DNA from: Conus ventricosus
Lineage: Eukaryota > Mollusca > Gastropoda > Neogastropoda > Conidae
Reading direction: 5' to 3'
Length of the DNA stretch: 64,000 nucleotides
Assembly: GCA_018398815.1 (NCBI GenBank)
Contig: CM031616.1
Coordinates: forward strand, 74,921,951-74,985,950
The stretch's first letter is position 1. Each line of letters starts with the position of its first letter. This document shows, one piece after another, positions 45,353 through 56,539 of this stretch. The translations under genes were made by a program, and so were the position numbers. The notes beneath the pieces were generated by a model. The model was given only the letters and a program-made list of their open reading frames with translations, did not search any database and was not told the DNA's origin.

Positions 45353-48120
45353 GCTGATTTCTTTTCTAACTCAAAAAAAATTTTTTTAAATCAAAAAATA
45401 ATTTAAACAATACAACGGCTTTTGGCTTGGACCATAAACAAAGTATAAACACCCTTTGGCTTGTTTAAGTGAGCTTTTAGAACAAGTTTAATGTTTTGTT
45501 TTCTTTTTTTTTAAAATTCCTTTTTTATCTGCTCGGGGGCTGGCGTTAGAAAAAGTTCCCTCGCCTTTTTTTGGGGAAGGGTCAAAAATTTTTCTTTTGT
45601 AGTCATCAAAAAAGCCGTAAACGCTTAAAATTTTTTCACCTGATGTTTGAGTCAGCTATGCTTTATTTATTTCACCTGAAAGGGAAATAAGTTTGCTTTA
45701 TTTGTTAACCAAGCGTGGGGCGGGGGGGTTTTTTTTTTATTTTTTTTTTTCCCAGCACAACCCAGGCAAGAAAAAAGGCCGAAAAAAGACAAACCCCTAA
45801 GGTAAAGCGCGGGGGCCCATCCTGATCTAAGAGACCAACACTCGTTCCGCTGATGCGGCGCTTATAGTCGATGCCCATAATTTAAAATAGGTAACAGCAT
45901 TAAAGGGAGCAGAATACCCTTTGTTGGCTTGTTTTATTTTGAAAGGTCTTTCTCTAATTTGCTGCATTTTTGGGAATGTTTGTTAATCAAGGGTTTTTAT
46001 GCGGTTTTTTTACTATCCCTTCCTGGCGACTTTGGGTTTGTAGACCACATTGTATAAGTTTCAACAACATGCTTTTCTAAAAAATTAAAAAAATTTATTT
46101 TACTACATCTTTTTAAACTTTGCTCAATATTTAGCTGTGCATCATATAATAAAAACAAAAGTACTTAAGCGGTTTTTTCAGCCTCTTTTTCTTTTCAATT
46201 TTTTAAAGTTTATTATGTCTCTAACATCCTCCATTCCTGAACTGATTATCCTCTGTTGACCTTATCCAACCATAAACCGTATTTTTATTTTTTAAAAAAC
46301 ATCAAACCTAACACGTAAAGGGGTAGATCTTTAGACCAAGGTCTGCTGTTGGAACTTCACCCCCCCACCCCCAAACAATTTTTTTTATTTCGTCAAAAAA
46401 AGATAAGGTCTAAGCCCGCTAGCGTAGATTGGTTTTGGGCTACCACAAACGAACATGTATTTCGTTTTTTTTTGGATTTAAAAAAATTTCACTTTCTCTT
46501 GCGAATGGTTTTTTCACTTTGCCGCAAAAAATACCTTTAAAAGCGATTTTACTGCGCACTAAGATTAAAATCCCAAAACGCTGCCCTGCTTTTTTGGATA
46601 TGTTGAAAAAGACGCACGTTTTCGTAATAATTACTAATTTTGCTCATATTGTTGCCCAATCACCTTGCAAAAGTTGCAACAAACCAACCTAACAGATTCA
46701 AAATGCTGTACTTTCTTTGGGGTCTGAATCGATAAACTTTTTTTAGTCATTAAAAGTTAGTTCGATGACAACTTCTTTTAAACCCCTTTAAGGGATGGGG
46801 GTGCCTTTTTTAAAACTCAAAATCTAGGGGGAAGGAAAAGCGATTTTTCCAAAAAGCTAACTTACAGCAAAGCCTTTTTTCTGCCTTTAGCACCTGAGGC
46901 GAGTTCGGCGCCTATTTTAAGTTTTTTGTGCTTCTTATACCAATCCTTTAAACGCAAGATCTTCCCTTTTATTTGCGGGTTTGCCCAAAATCAAATAGGG
47001 TTAAAAAATTCTGCATTGTTAAAAAAAAAACTTCTTTCCCCTCAATTTTAAGAAATTTTCTTCTTGCCCCCCCAGATTCTGACAACTTTCTGGTTTTTGG
47101 TGTTGTTTAACGAGTTCTATTTTGAAAGAAGCCGTGCAGACCCGGGACAATCAAACATCCGCTCCTGGCCCGAAAAATTTAACATAAGAATTTTATCCGC
47201 ATCAATAGTAATTTATTTGGGAACAGTAATATTCCGTTTTTTTTCCCTCCCCGCCCCGGGGTTTTTTTCAGTCTTCTAGCGGGCAAGAACGAGCCATAAC
47301 TTGTGACATTTTTTTAAAACAAAAAAAAAAGTTTTAATTTTTTTAAAAAAATGGGGGGCATGAAGAGAAGATTTTGATATTTACCTTTAAACCCCAACAT
47401 GGGGGAAAAGGACCCTTTTAACACAGCATTCCACGCTCCATTGCGGGGGTGAATTAACGAAAAAGGGCAGATCATTTACCAAAAATTTAAAAACAAAAAC
47501 CCCCCGAAACTATAACCCCTTATTTTAACTAAAAGATAACCATTTGTATTTTTTGAAACACAAAGAAACGTGTTCCGCTTACGTATAAACTAAAACCCTC
47601 AAAATTGTAGGCGAGGATCAAAAGACAAAGGCCACTGCAAGCGAGCGAAATCGCCCTTGCTTACTGAACCAAAAATTTGGTCCGAAAAAAGTTGCTAAAC
47701 GTCTAAACACCTACAAGAACTCCCAAAAGATAAACCAAATACAAAAACGCCACATAAAATTTAAATCCAAAGCAGTAGAATAATAAAACAGTAAAGAAAT
47801 CACTGAAAAAGAAAAACACATTAAAACAACCCCATCCACCCTGCCCATGCAAAAAAATACAGGCGCCTATAAAGAATTAAAACCCTTTATCGTGCTTAAA
47901 ACCCTCAAGGGGAATTATTAAAAAAATTTAGCAAAACAAAATGAACTAAATGAGCATAAGAAAAAAAAGAAAAAAAATCGCGACTAACGGGCCAACTAAG
48001 GATGATTTAAAGAAAAAATAGAACAAAGACCATGAACTTAAAGACGAAAGATCAGAAAACTAGAAGTTTTCTATTAAAAAAGAAAAAAAAATTACAAACT
48101 CAAGTAACAGAATAAGAAAA
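45353..48120. pseudogene. decayed Polinton interior (genes F and N-terminal E), noisy sequence
   Basis: Very A/T- and homopolymer-rich with no long frames. 46430-46700 on minus resembles gene F of the left arm. 47580-48120 on plus should be the N-terminal, coiled-coil part of gene E (lysine/glutamate-rich codons, then IRKLSKEF). No other gene can be read. Confidence 0.4.
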
Positions 48121-48135
48121 CTATCCAAAGAATTT

Positions 48136-48559
48136 CAAATGGAGTACTGAAGGGGGCGAAAGAAACAAGATTTAAACAAGTGGTTGAAATCATCGGTCTT
48201 GGGCTTGCCTTTGTTTGTCAATGTCATTGCGGTAAGTTCAAAACTCTATCCTGATCCTGAACGCACAACTCAAGAATCCCATCTCATTTCCAAACTGGGC
48301 ACACTACACCCCCAAGGCATCAATATCCAACAATAACCAAACACACATACCCACCTCTTCCACATCAGTTGGCAATATCCACTACCAACACACACACATA
48401 CAACACACACATACACCACACACTTACATACACCACCACCACATCCTCTTCACTCACTTCATACAGTAGTTACAGCAACCCTCCATCTATCTAATCTTAA
48501 TTTTGTTTTGATCCTTCCCCTTAAATCCCCCCCCCCCCCCCCACACACACACACACACA

Positions 48560-48590
<31 letters not shown>

Positions 48591-48961
48591 GATCATTATC
48601 TATCCACCATTACCACAATCATCACAAAGATATCATACCATCCCAATAAACTAGACACACAACCCTATCATATCACACACACACACACCTCCCCTGACGC
48701 AAACCCCCCCCCCCCCCCCCCCTCTGTTTCCTCTCCCATAATCCCCCTGGCCTCATGTCATTTCCGCCTTCATGGAGAATTACGGATAAGTCATTTTTCA
48801 TTCCCCCTTTTTTTGTTTTTCGTAGTTTGTACTGTCCCACATGTTAAATGTGATTTATTTTTTCGCCTGATGAAGACCCAAGTGTTGAAATGCATCGTGT
48901 CTTGTCTTGTGCTTTGTTTGTCAATGTCATTGGCGGTAAGTTCTAAAACTCTATTCCTGAT
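48136..48961 (+). mobile_element. small non-autonomous Penelope/retrozyme-like element with hammerhead motif
   Basis: A 15-bp direct repeat, ctatccaaagaattt, flanks it (48121-48135, 48962-48976). The left Polinton arm has the empty site at about 25315. Inside, a ~55-bp direct repeat (tttgtttgtcaatgtcattg..., 48206-48252 and 48908-48959) acts like terminal repeats. Directly before the second copy is CCTGATGAAGACCC...GTTGAAAT (48868-48892): a CTGATGA box, a short stem and a GAAA box, as in type I hammerhead ribozymes. The body is (CA)n/poly-C/poly-T-rich and has no protein gene. This layout fits Penelope-like elements or retrozymes. Confidence 0.65.
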
Positions 48962-49360
48962 CTATCCAAAGAATTTTATATGAAGACACGACGCTAGCAG
49001 AAAGAATAAAAACACTGTTTAGAGAGCAAGGTGTCACATTAGCAAGCGTTATAACGGCCTTAGGATTTGCAATAAGTACGTTGGTGATGGCTATTACAGG
49101 CGGTGGTGGAGGGCAAAGTTCAGTGCCTCCATCACCATCGCCTGATAAAATCATGGGTAAAAAAACAGCTTAATCATCTTGCGAGTTTATTAAAAAAATT
49201 AGCTGGTAAAGCTATAGAACTCTTTACCAGGTATATTAGGAGTGTTATTAGCTGGCTTTTGTCTACTGCAAGCAAAGTAGCTGGCTTTATGGCCGAGCAC
49301 TTATGGGCATTAGTTCTCTTAATAGTTGGGTTACTATTTAGTAAGATAAAGACCAAGTAA
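48962..49360 (+). pseudogene. Polinton protein E, C-terminal part, right copy
   Basis: After the insertion the frame reads LAERIKTLFREQGVTLASVI, then a hydrophobic segment (ALGFAISTLVMAITGGGGG), a Pro/Ser linker and, after a one-base frame change near 49150, SWVKKQLNHLASLLKKLAGK with a second membrane segment (LWALVLLIVGLLF). I recall this REQGVT...TGGGGG...VKKHL...W.LST arrangement from many unnamed invertebrate Polinton-like proteins. It is probably a membrane-associated protein; role unknown. Confidence 0.65.
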
Positions 49361-49370
49361 TCCTAAAGCA

Positions 49371-50533
49371 TTAATCCAACAACAAGTGCTGTCTTTTCAT
49401 ATTCATGGTCATCGCGAACAAAGTCCACGTCTTCAAACAGTCTTTGGGCTTTGAACCTCGGGGATTGGATGACTTAATCTTGGGTGTTTTTTTTATTGTT
49501 TGTAATATTACTGGCTCAGAATTTATATCGTTTTTCCCAACCTTCTGTTCATTACCTGCTACAAGGATTTCATTGTTGTAGTTTATTATTGTTCCTACCT
49601 GAAGTCTGAGGTCAGAAGGTAGCATGTATAAACCAGTGCCAACAGCAAAGTCTACTTTCGATCTTGCGTATTGTAAAACATGTTGGTACCTTTTTATACT
49701 TGAAGGTAAATCAACTGTAGAATTAATGGCGTCCTCTAAAATTGCTAAGTGTTTTGTGCATCCAAACCAGTAGAAGAATCAGTTATGCTCGATCTCGCTT
49801 GTGCTTGCGAACCTAGCAAACACCAAACGTAAGTACGAATAGAGTCGTTTATTCGTTCTATTCCCGCTTTAGTTAGGCCCTCAGATATGTCTAAGATAAA
49901 TGTTGTCCATGCTGTTTTATGCTCTTGCTCTATGGACCCGAGGTGAACGCCTGTTGCCTGAAGAGAAAGATGTGTAAGGAGGATTCCAGTCATAGTTATA
50001 TTTTCTGTGCACGCCCCAATAATAAGGGTGCCTAAGCCATGATTAAGATCCGACTTTTGTCTAAAGTCTGTCTTAACATTAATATTGAATTCGTTACAGA
50101 TCCTTTCAAAAGCCTTCATGTCTATTCTGTTGCTGAATGGATTAAACGTTTTGTCATTTGGTAATGGCGCTTGCAGTTTCAGTCAAAATACGTCTGAAGG
50201 TGTAATAAAAATGAAATCTGTACACAGACCTCACCAAAGGATCAGGATGATTTAAAATGATCAGCATACGACCATCCACACCCAGTTGATGCACAAAACA
50301 CAGCAAAGTTTAACTGGTTCTGATAAAACTGCATCGGATGACTAAACACACTTTCGGGATGTAGTCTTTTTAATAGGGGGGTTAAGATATCTGCTTAATG
50401 GAGTACTCACCTTTTTATGAAAAGTGACAGTCTGGGTCACAGCAATGACAAGAGTATCAGTTGCTATATTTTTTAAGATTGTAGTGCGGCCCAACAGAAT
50501 ATTTTGCATCTTAGTATATTTGAACGCACTCAT
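49371..50533 (-). pseudogene. Polinton protein D, right copy
   Basis: A gene of about 390 codons starting MSAFKYTKMQNILLGRTTIL at 50533. Frameshifts at about 50400, 50140 and 49740 divide it. Recognisable blocks are NQLNFAVFCAST, SVYRFHFYYTFRRIL, MKAFERICNEFNINVKTDFR, WTTFILDISEGLTKAGIERI and IRTYVWCLLGSQAQ, ending with PSDLRLQVG and YNNEI. I recall IRTYVWxxLGxQxQ proteins as an abundant unnamed family of invertebrate elements. A virion role is possible given its size and conservation. It is divergent from gene C across a 40-bp spacer. Confidence 0.65.
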
Positions 50534-50569
50534 TTTTATTTTGTTTAAAAAATAGTTTGTAACAATAAC

Positions 50570-51245
50570 AACACAAGACAGTCCCTCCGGCTTTAGAACA
50601 TGCTATTGATAACGTTGCGAACCAAAATGGTCGCACTCCATGAAATATCTACAAAGTCCTATGGTTTAATATAACTGAATCGAAGAATAATAATTCGATT
50701 CTAAAAGTTGACAAATCAGGGTCCAAAGTTGACCAGGTAATCATACCTGATGGTTATTTACGGGTTTTGCTCACTAAAAGAAGCAATGAGTAACTTTGAC
50801 ATTACTCTCAAACTTAACAATGCAAATCTAAAAACAATGTTATCATTCAAACCTGAAAAAGAAGTAGTACATTACCTTTTTGATGTAGAGCTAGCTAAAA
50901 TGTTAGGCTTACAACTGCCAATCAGCCTGTTCATAGTTTTAGAGTACACCAAACAAAACTACTTATGAGGGGGAAAATCCGCTCGATCTTACAGTACATT
51001 CATTACTCTATGTTCATTAGATGAGCTAAGCACTGATGAAAACTTATATGATGAAGGCCCTCAACTGTTTTAAAAGCTCTTCCGTCAGGGAAAGCTGCAT
51101 ATTGCGATTATGAAATTATACAATTCCCTAATTTACAGTTTAAAAGATTAGTTTGTGGAGGGTCGGATCATTTAATATAAAGATCACAGACAAAACAGGA
51201 AAGTCGTAAAATGTGATAACCTGCACATTGTTTTGGAAATAAAAT
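50570..51245 (+). pseudogene. Polinton protein C, right copy
   Basis: Starts somewhere after 50570. It reads through IIPDGYLRVLLTKRSNE, FDITLKLNNANLKTMLSFKP, FDVELAKMLG and, after a frameshift near 50905, HSLLYV and LDELSTDENLYD, then FKRLVCGGSDHL near 51165. At least four indels relative to the left copy. Gene B begins about 20 bases past its end. Confidence 0.6.
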
Positions 51246-51263
51246 AATAAGTTGTACTAAAAA

Positions 51264-52118
51264 ATGTCGCGTGGGCCAGAAGAATCAGGAGTTACATTAG
51301 CGCCTGTAAGGTGTATAACTTTAGAATTAAAAGACCTTGCAGACGTTGTGGACTTTGAACAGAATGGTGAAATAGGCACTTTGTATGGTTTTGAGTACAC
51401 TAAAGATGGTGATTATAAACGCAAAGAGGTTGGCGACAGCAAAAAGTTTCCTAAACTAGAACAACTGCGCAATCTAGAAGCAAATAATGTATGGCCAGTA
51501 TGAATATAAAATAGTTCGAAAACCTGACCTTAATTGGCATTTAGAACCAATTTAGAATGGGAAATAAAATTTTGAATTCATAAGCCCATTTACATTTTTT
51601 AGGCCGTCAAAAAAGTTCAGAAAAGCATTCAACTCTGGCCCTTTACATGTAATCTTATGCCAGATGACAATAGTCGGAAAGAGATTGAAATAAAGCCGTA
51701 TGGAATAAACAGTACATCCTCCACAGAAGAGAAACGGTTTTAAAAGATGCTTCTACAAGATTACAATTCATTCCACAAATGAAATTAGGTGATGCGTTCA
51801 CAATGATATTTGAAATTTCTGTCTTAAAAGATGTGACGAGGAATGGGGCTGTGGGCGTTAGCGACGTCCTTCTAAAGGAATTCTAAATTACTGGCAAAAC
51901 TTAGACGTTGAAAAACTTAAAGTTACCGTCGTCATTCTTTGCAATGGTGAGGATATTAAGGTCATAACAACAAGCAACAAAATCAATATAGTCTAAATAG
52001 AAATAATCTTACAGAACTGAATTGGATTAATCTTACACATTTAGACCATTATAGGATTTTATTATACGAACAAGTTTTAACAGAGAGCATGATAAAAACA
52101 ATAACTGGATTAGATTAA
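51264..52118 (+). pseudogene. Polinton protein B, right copy
   Basis: The ATG at 51264 (MSRGPEESGVTLAPVRCITL) is intact, unlike the left arm. Indels near 51488, 51550, 51650 and 51700 break the middle, and the C-terminal part (MIFEISVLKDV, then LNWINLTHL) is readable to the stop at 52118. No LTR is present, which shows the empty site 'gatgcttctacaag' for the left-arm insertion. ATPase follows after 16 bases. Confidence 0.7.
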
Positions 52119-52134
52119 GTTCTGTTATAAAACT

Positions 52135-52743
52135 ATGGAGCAGTTAAACTTTATAACAAAAACCCCTCATTGTTCATTAATTTGTGGACAAACTGGTTGT
52201 GGAAAAACAATATTTATCCTTGACCTGTTACAAACAGTTTATCGTTATAATTTTGATCATATGTGATTTTCTGCCCAACACTTAAATGGAACAAAGCATA
52301 TCATGATAGAAGGTTTATATGGACTGATGATAACATATTTTTAGTTAATCCTAGCAATAAACTGAGTGAGTGTCTAAACGCTTTTTTATATTGTTTGAAG
52401 GAACGCAGACACTATTTATTATAGATGACTGTTCAGCAGAAAGAGACATAGTTAAAAAGAGAAACACTTTGTCGAAACTAGCTTTCAGCGGAAGACATGC
52501 TGGGATAAGTGTGTGGATTTTATGTCAGAAATATAACTCGGTTTTAAAAGACTTTAGAGAACAGTTAAAGACTGTAGTTTATTTCACATGAAAGACAGAG
52601 ATGCATTTGATGAATGTTTGCGTGAAAATGATGTTATTGAAAACGATCAGGAAAAACATAAGATAAAACAAAAACTGAAATCTGAAAAGTTTAGTAAATT
52701 AGTATTGAAAACAGATAATCCCACACAGTATGTCTGTTTGTAA
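52135..52743 (+). pseudogene. A32-like packaging ATPase, right copy, frameshifted
   Basis: Begins at 52135 with the Walker A GQTGCGKT intact. A one-base loss near 52262 and another near 52375 break the frame. Walker B (TLFIIDDCS) and the C-terminal half are clean until a further loss near 52580. It ends with YVCL like the left copy. Not active as written. Confidence 0.85.
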
Positions 52744-52782
52744 AATAATCGTTATTTTTTGGTTATTGAAGTCTTACTTGTC

Positions 52783-52872
52783 AGAGAACAGGAAAAGGCG
52801 GCTTTTAGGCCACTTTCGCCCAAAAACTTGGTGGAGGAGCAGTGAGGTAGAACAGACATTTCTCTGTTCTCT
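52783..52872. repeat. 90-bp AGAGAAC...GTTCTCT block beside the right ATPase
   Basis: Starts AGAGAACAGGAAAAGGCGGC 39 bases after the ATPase stop and ends TCTCTGTTCTCT. Its ends are inverted repeats, and an inner GGCG/CGCC pair can form a second stem. The complement is at 36265-36354, and it is related at its ends to the 92-bp hairpins. Confidence 0.85.
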
Positions 52873-53287
52873 ACTTGAGGTGACTTAATTAAGAACTTAA
52901 TTAAGAACTTAATTAAAACTTGGGGTGACTTGATTAAAAACTTAATTAAGGACTTGGGGTAACTTGATCAAGAACTTAATTAAGGACTTGGGCGTCTTGG
53001 GGTGACTTGGGGTGACTTAGGGTAAAGGCGTCAAGGTTTTCAAAGTGGAAGGTTGCCAAAAAGTGGAACTACTAGGACCACTTCTTGGGGCGACTTGATT
53101 AAGAACTTAATTAAGGACTTGGGGTGACTTGGGGTGACTTAGGCAAAGGTGTCAGTGTTTCAAGCTCAGCTACAGCAGGAGGAGTGCGTGCATGTGTGTG
53201 GGCGTGAGAAGGGGAGGAGTGTGTGTGTGGTGTACACAGAGCTTTATTATTCGTTATGTGTAACACCACTTGGTGCAAGACAGCACT
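52873..53287. repeat. terminal inverted repeat, outer side of the right Polinton
   Basis: AAGAACTTAATT-type repeats alternate with 'cttggggtgacttggggtga' units, followed by the unique segment complementary to 37999-38080. 53030-53090 contains a short unique interruption (gtggaaggttgccaaaaag). Confidence 0.75.
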
Positions 53288-53389
53288 GCGTTGAAGCAAA
53301 ACGTGTAGCAGGGCGTTGAAGCAAAACACAAACTCACGAAGCACAAACAAAAACGCAGCCGAAGCAGGGCAGGCGCAAATGTCATAGGG

Positions 53390-53660
53390 CAGCAAACCGT
53401 ACATGCATGATCGTTTACTATATTTAGAGCCACGTCATTTACTATTTTGAAACCGTACATGCATGATCGTTACTATATTTAGAGCCACGTCATTTACTAT
53501 TTTTTTTTTTTTAAACCGTACATGCATGATCGTTACTATATTTAGAGCCACGTCATTTACTATTTTTGAAACCGTACATGCATGATCGTTACTATATTTA
53601 GAGCCACGTCATTTACTATTTTTGAAACCGTACATGCATGATCGTTACTATATTTAAACA
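53390..53660. repeat. ~57-bp satellite, five copies
   Basis: The unit contains 'aaccgtacatgcatgatcgt' and 'tatttagagccacgtcattt'. The second copy carries a T-run expansion. Confidence 0.9.
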
Positions 53661-54610
53661 CTTGTCTAACAGTACACACACAGTGTGATACTTCTGTTGT
53701 TATGCACAAACAAGCACTGTATGTCTAAGACTGGGACTGTTGGCGCCCTGATGTGAGAGGAATATGCGGCGCTTCTGACCAGTACTTTTTGTACTCTTCG
53801 ATCTGAAGCATCTTCCTGATTTAATTCTTGTGAAGAAGGACTACTAAATAGTTCTGATACTGAAGAAACACTACCTAATAGTTCTGCTTCTGAAGAAACA
53901 CTATCACCCGACATAAAATCTTTTTACAAACACCTTTTTCACTAAAAACCCCCACGTCTTTCCACCACAGTCCCAGTATGTAAAGCCCAGCACCCGAACC
54001 AACAAGACGTAGTATCTTCGCGTTCAAGAATGTTCTTTTCTAATTGCACCATAATGTTGCAACTAGTCCGTCTGCATTGAAGCCCATAGCTAAACTGAAA
54101 GGCGCTGAATGGTTTGTGATTCAAGAAGTTCTATCTCTAATTCAGAAAAGATACTATCTCGCGACATTGAAATAAAATCAACCAACACAAACAACTGAAA
54201 AACGTCTTCACACCACCACAGCACCGGGAGAAATGACAAAATCACTAAGCTAGGTTGCTAACAACACAAGTGTTGGGCGGAAATGTCGTCACTGTTACTA
54301 ATCAGCTGATTCTATCTAGTCTTGTGATTGGGGGAAGGTAAGAAACATGTTTTGATATGTTTTATGAAAGGCGGGAATGCCTGAGTCTCTTCGCGTGGTA
54401 ATTGCCCCTTGCCAAAGCCATAAGACCCAACGACACAAATTAAGTGATCAGACGTCAGCATAATGGCGGGGCTCTGTATTTCCATGCATAGGTCACCCCC
54501 GGAGATAAAAAAATCCAACCCCCCACTTAACTCATTAAGCTCTCTAGTTTCAGAACTCCGCACAATAGGTAAGGCTGGCCGAATCATGTTTGTTTGTCCG
54601 TCTGTCTACT
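53661..54610 (-). other. duplicated small frames MSGDS/MSRDS of unknown nature
   Basis: Two minus-strand starts (53914: MSGDSVSSEAELLGSVSSVS; 54166: MSRDSIFSELEIELLES) are followed by acidic/Ser-rich codons and similar downstream sequence, suggesting a local duplication. Both are short. I do not recognise them. No other feature is seen to 54610. Confidence 0.35.
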
Positions 54611-54759
54611 CGTTTTATGCATTTGATGCATATATGCGTGAAAATTATGTTATTGAAAACAAACAAGAAAAACAAAGGATTAAGCAAAAACTAAAATCTG
54701 AAAAGTTTAGTAAATTAGTATTGGAAACGAATAATCCTACACAGTATGTTTGTTTGTAG
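54611..54759 (+). pseudogene. ATPase C-terminal fragment of a fourth Polinton copy
   Basis: It encodes the last ~48 residues of the packaging ATPase (MRENYVIENKQEKQRI, then KLKSEKFSKLVLE and YVCL), similar but not identical to 19738-19880. Upstream sequence is unrelated, so the copy is 5'-truncated. The hairpin at 54772 follows. Confidence 0.85.
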
Positions 54760-54771
54760 GGTTTACTAGTT

Positions 54772-54864
54772 AGAGAACGGGAAAATGCTGATTTCTAACT
54801 TTCCCCTACCCCGAAACTTGTTGAGGGGTAGGGGAAAGTTAGAATCAGCATTTTCCCGTTCTCT
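54772..54864. repeat. 93-bp terminal hairpin, mirror of 19633-19724
   Basis: Arms 54772-54812 and 54825-54864 around the loop gaaacttgttga. The pairing is perfect except for one unpaired A (atttct/agaat). Loop and asymmetry equal those of the complement of 19633-19724, so the two are copies of one structure and lie the same short distance after an ATPase stop. Confidence 0.9.
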
Positions 54865-55500
54865 CTCCATTGATCAACCAACCAACTCGTGTCTCCACAT
54901 TTCAAAAGGAAGTTTTAAATGCGGCAAATGCATAAAAGTCATTACACCAAAAAAACGTATAAACGTTGAACAAAATGCGTCCTACAAATGTAAACATTCT
55001 ACACTTAAACTATGGTAAGAATGAGACTGATTTCCTCGCATACCCCTCTCACCTCACACACAGTGTGGCGTTGTTCAACCAAAAGGGATTGCGATGGTTC
55101 CTTTATGCAGCTAGTGAAGAGTTTCCATATCTGTAACATTTTTTTTTTAATTTTATGTTCCTAGTTTCTCCATCTTCAAACTCCCCTCTCCCCTCCCCTC
55201 AAGTCCAAATCTTTGCCAGGTCATTACTATGAAGACAGTTCAGTTGTTGGCCTGCGCTTGTTTTTTCCCCACTGTTAGATTGTTCGTCTATGTATTTGTC
55301 TGACTTTATTCAAGTTTAAGAGGCTGTGCCAGTCTTGAATAAAAGTTACTCTGTGATAGGTTTCCTTATGGGAGCAAAACATACCCCACTTATTTACTGT
55401 TTATCGTTTACTGTTCCCTACCTCATTTCATTTCCGGTTCTACAATGTGTTTTTCGTCAATAATGTGCTTATCACAGTGGGCTCTATAAGTTTTCAAGTT
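54865..55500. other. unique DNA up to the gap
   Basis: A small plus frame (54890-55018) reads GSFKCGKCIKVITPKKRINV and then YKCKHSTLKLW, with CxxC and CxxH-like pairs, and is followed by gtaag. It could be a zinc-binding exon, but is too short to name. Nothing else is recognised. Confidence 0.3.
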
Positions 55501-56500
55501 NNNNNNNNNNNNNNNNNNNNNNNNNNNNNNNNNNNNNNNNNNNNNNNNNNNNNNNNNNNNNNNNNNNNNNNNNNNNNNNNNNNNNNNNNNNNNNNNNNNN
55601 NNNNNNNNNNNNNNNNNNNNNNNNNNNNNNNNNNNNNNNNNNNNNNNNNNNNNNNNNNNNNNNNNNNNNNNNNNNNNNNNNNNNNNNNNNNNNNNNNNNN
55701 NNNNNNNNNNNNNNNNNNNNNNNNNNNNNNNNNNNNNNNNNNNNNNNNNNNNNNNNNNNNNNNNNNNNNNNNNNNNNNNNNNNNNNNNNNNNNNNNNNNN
55801 NNNNNNNNNNNNNNNNNNNNNNNNNNNNNNNNNNNNNNNNNNNNNNNNNNNNNNNNNNNNNNNNNNNNNNNNNNNNNNNNNNNNNNNNNNNNNNNNNNNN
55901 NNNNNNNNNNNNNNNNNNNNNNNNNNNNNNNNNNNNNNNNNNNNNNNNNNNNNNNNNNNNNNNNNNNNNNNNNNNNNNNNNNNNNNNNNNNNNNNNNNNN
56001 NNNNNNNNNNNNNNNNNNNNNNNNNNNNNNNNNNNNNNNNNNNNNNNNNNNNNNNNNNNNNNNNNNNNNNNNNNNNNNNNNNNNNNNNNNNNNNNNNNNN
56101 NNNNNNNNNNNNNNNNNNNNNNNNNNNNNNNNNNNNNNNNNNNNNNNNNNNNNNNNNNNNNNNNNNNNNNNNNNNNNNNNNNNNNNNNNNNNNNNNNNNN
56201 NNNNNNNNNNNNNNNNNNNNNNNNNNNNNNNNNNNNNNNNNNNNNNNNNNNNNNNNNNNNNNNNNNNNNNNNNNNNNNNNNNNNNNNNNNNNNNNNNNNN
56301 NNNNNNNNNNNNNNNNNNNNNNNNNNNNNNNNNNNNNNNNNNNNNNNNNNNNNNNNNNNNNNNNNNNNNNNNNNNNNNNNNNNNNNNNNNNNNNNNNNNN
56401 NNNNNNNNNNNNNNNNNNNNNNNNNNNNNNNNNNNNNNNNNNNNNNNNNNNNNNNNNNNNNNNNNNNNNNNNNNNNNNNNNNNNNNNNNNNNNNNNNNNN
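55501..56500. other. assembly gap (1000 N)
   Basis: Exactly 1000 N, a placeholder of unknown true size. Frames across it are meaningless. Confidence 1.
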
Positions 56501-56539
56501 ACTAATTTCGTGAGCCTGTGAACATGTGATCAACACTCT

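Larger units (their letters stand above)
37999..53287. mobile_element. Polinton/Maverick element, right arm (15.3 kb)
   Basis: Mirror image of the left arm in gene order and strand, bounded by inverted terminal repeats: 37999-38290 and its complement within 52873-53287. The outermost bases read AGCACTGTCTTGCACC on one side and AGTGCTGTCTTGCACC on the other. Length and gene set fit Polintons. It is damaged: frameshifted ATPase, integrase, H and I; a 4-base loss in polymerase motif C; a 0.9-kb internal duplication; and an 826-bp retroelement in gene E. The flanks do not give a clear 6-bp target duplication. Confidence 0.85.

Noticed and set aside
53111..53460. Minus frames of 68-97 codons
   Set aside because: They overlap terminal repeats and the satellite and have no counterpart at the other end of the element.
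19633..54864. Whole inverted repeat as a pure assembly mirror artefact
   Set aside because: The arms differ by two LTR insertions, a retroelement, gene M and many bases. Local joins may still be wrong, and this is noted as a finding.
55447..56536. Frames of about 350 codons on both strands
   Set aside because: They run through the N gap.
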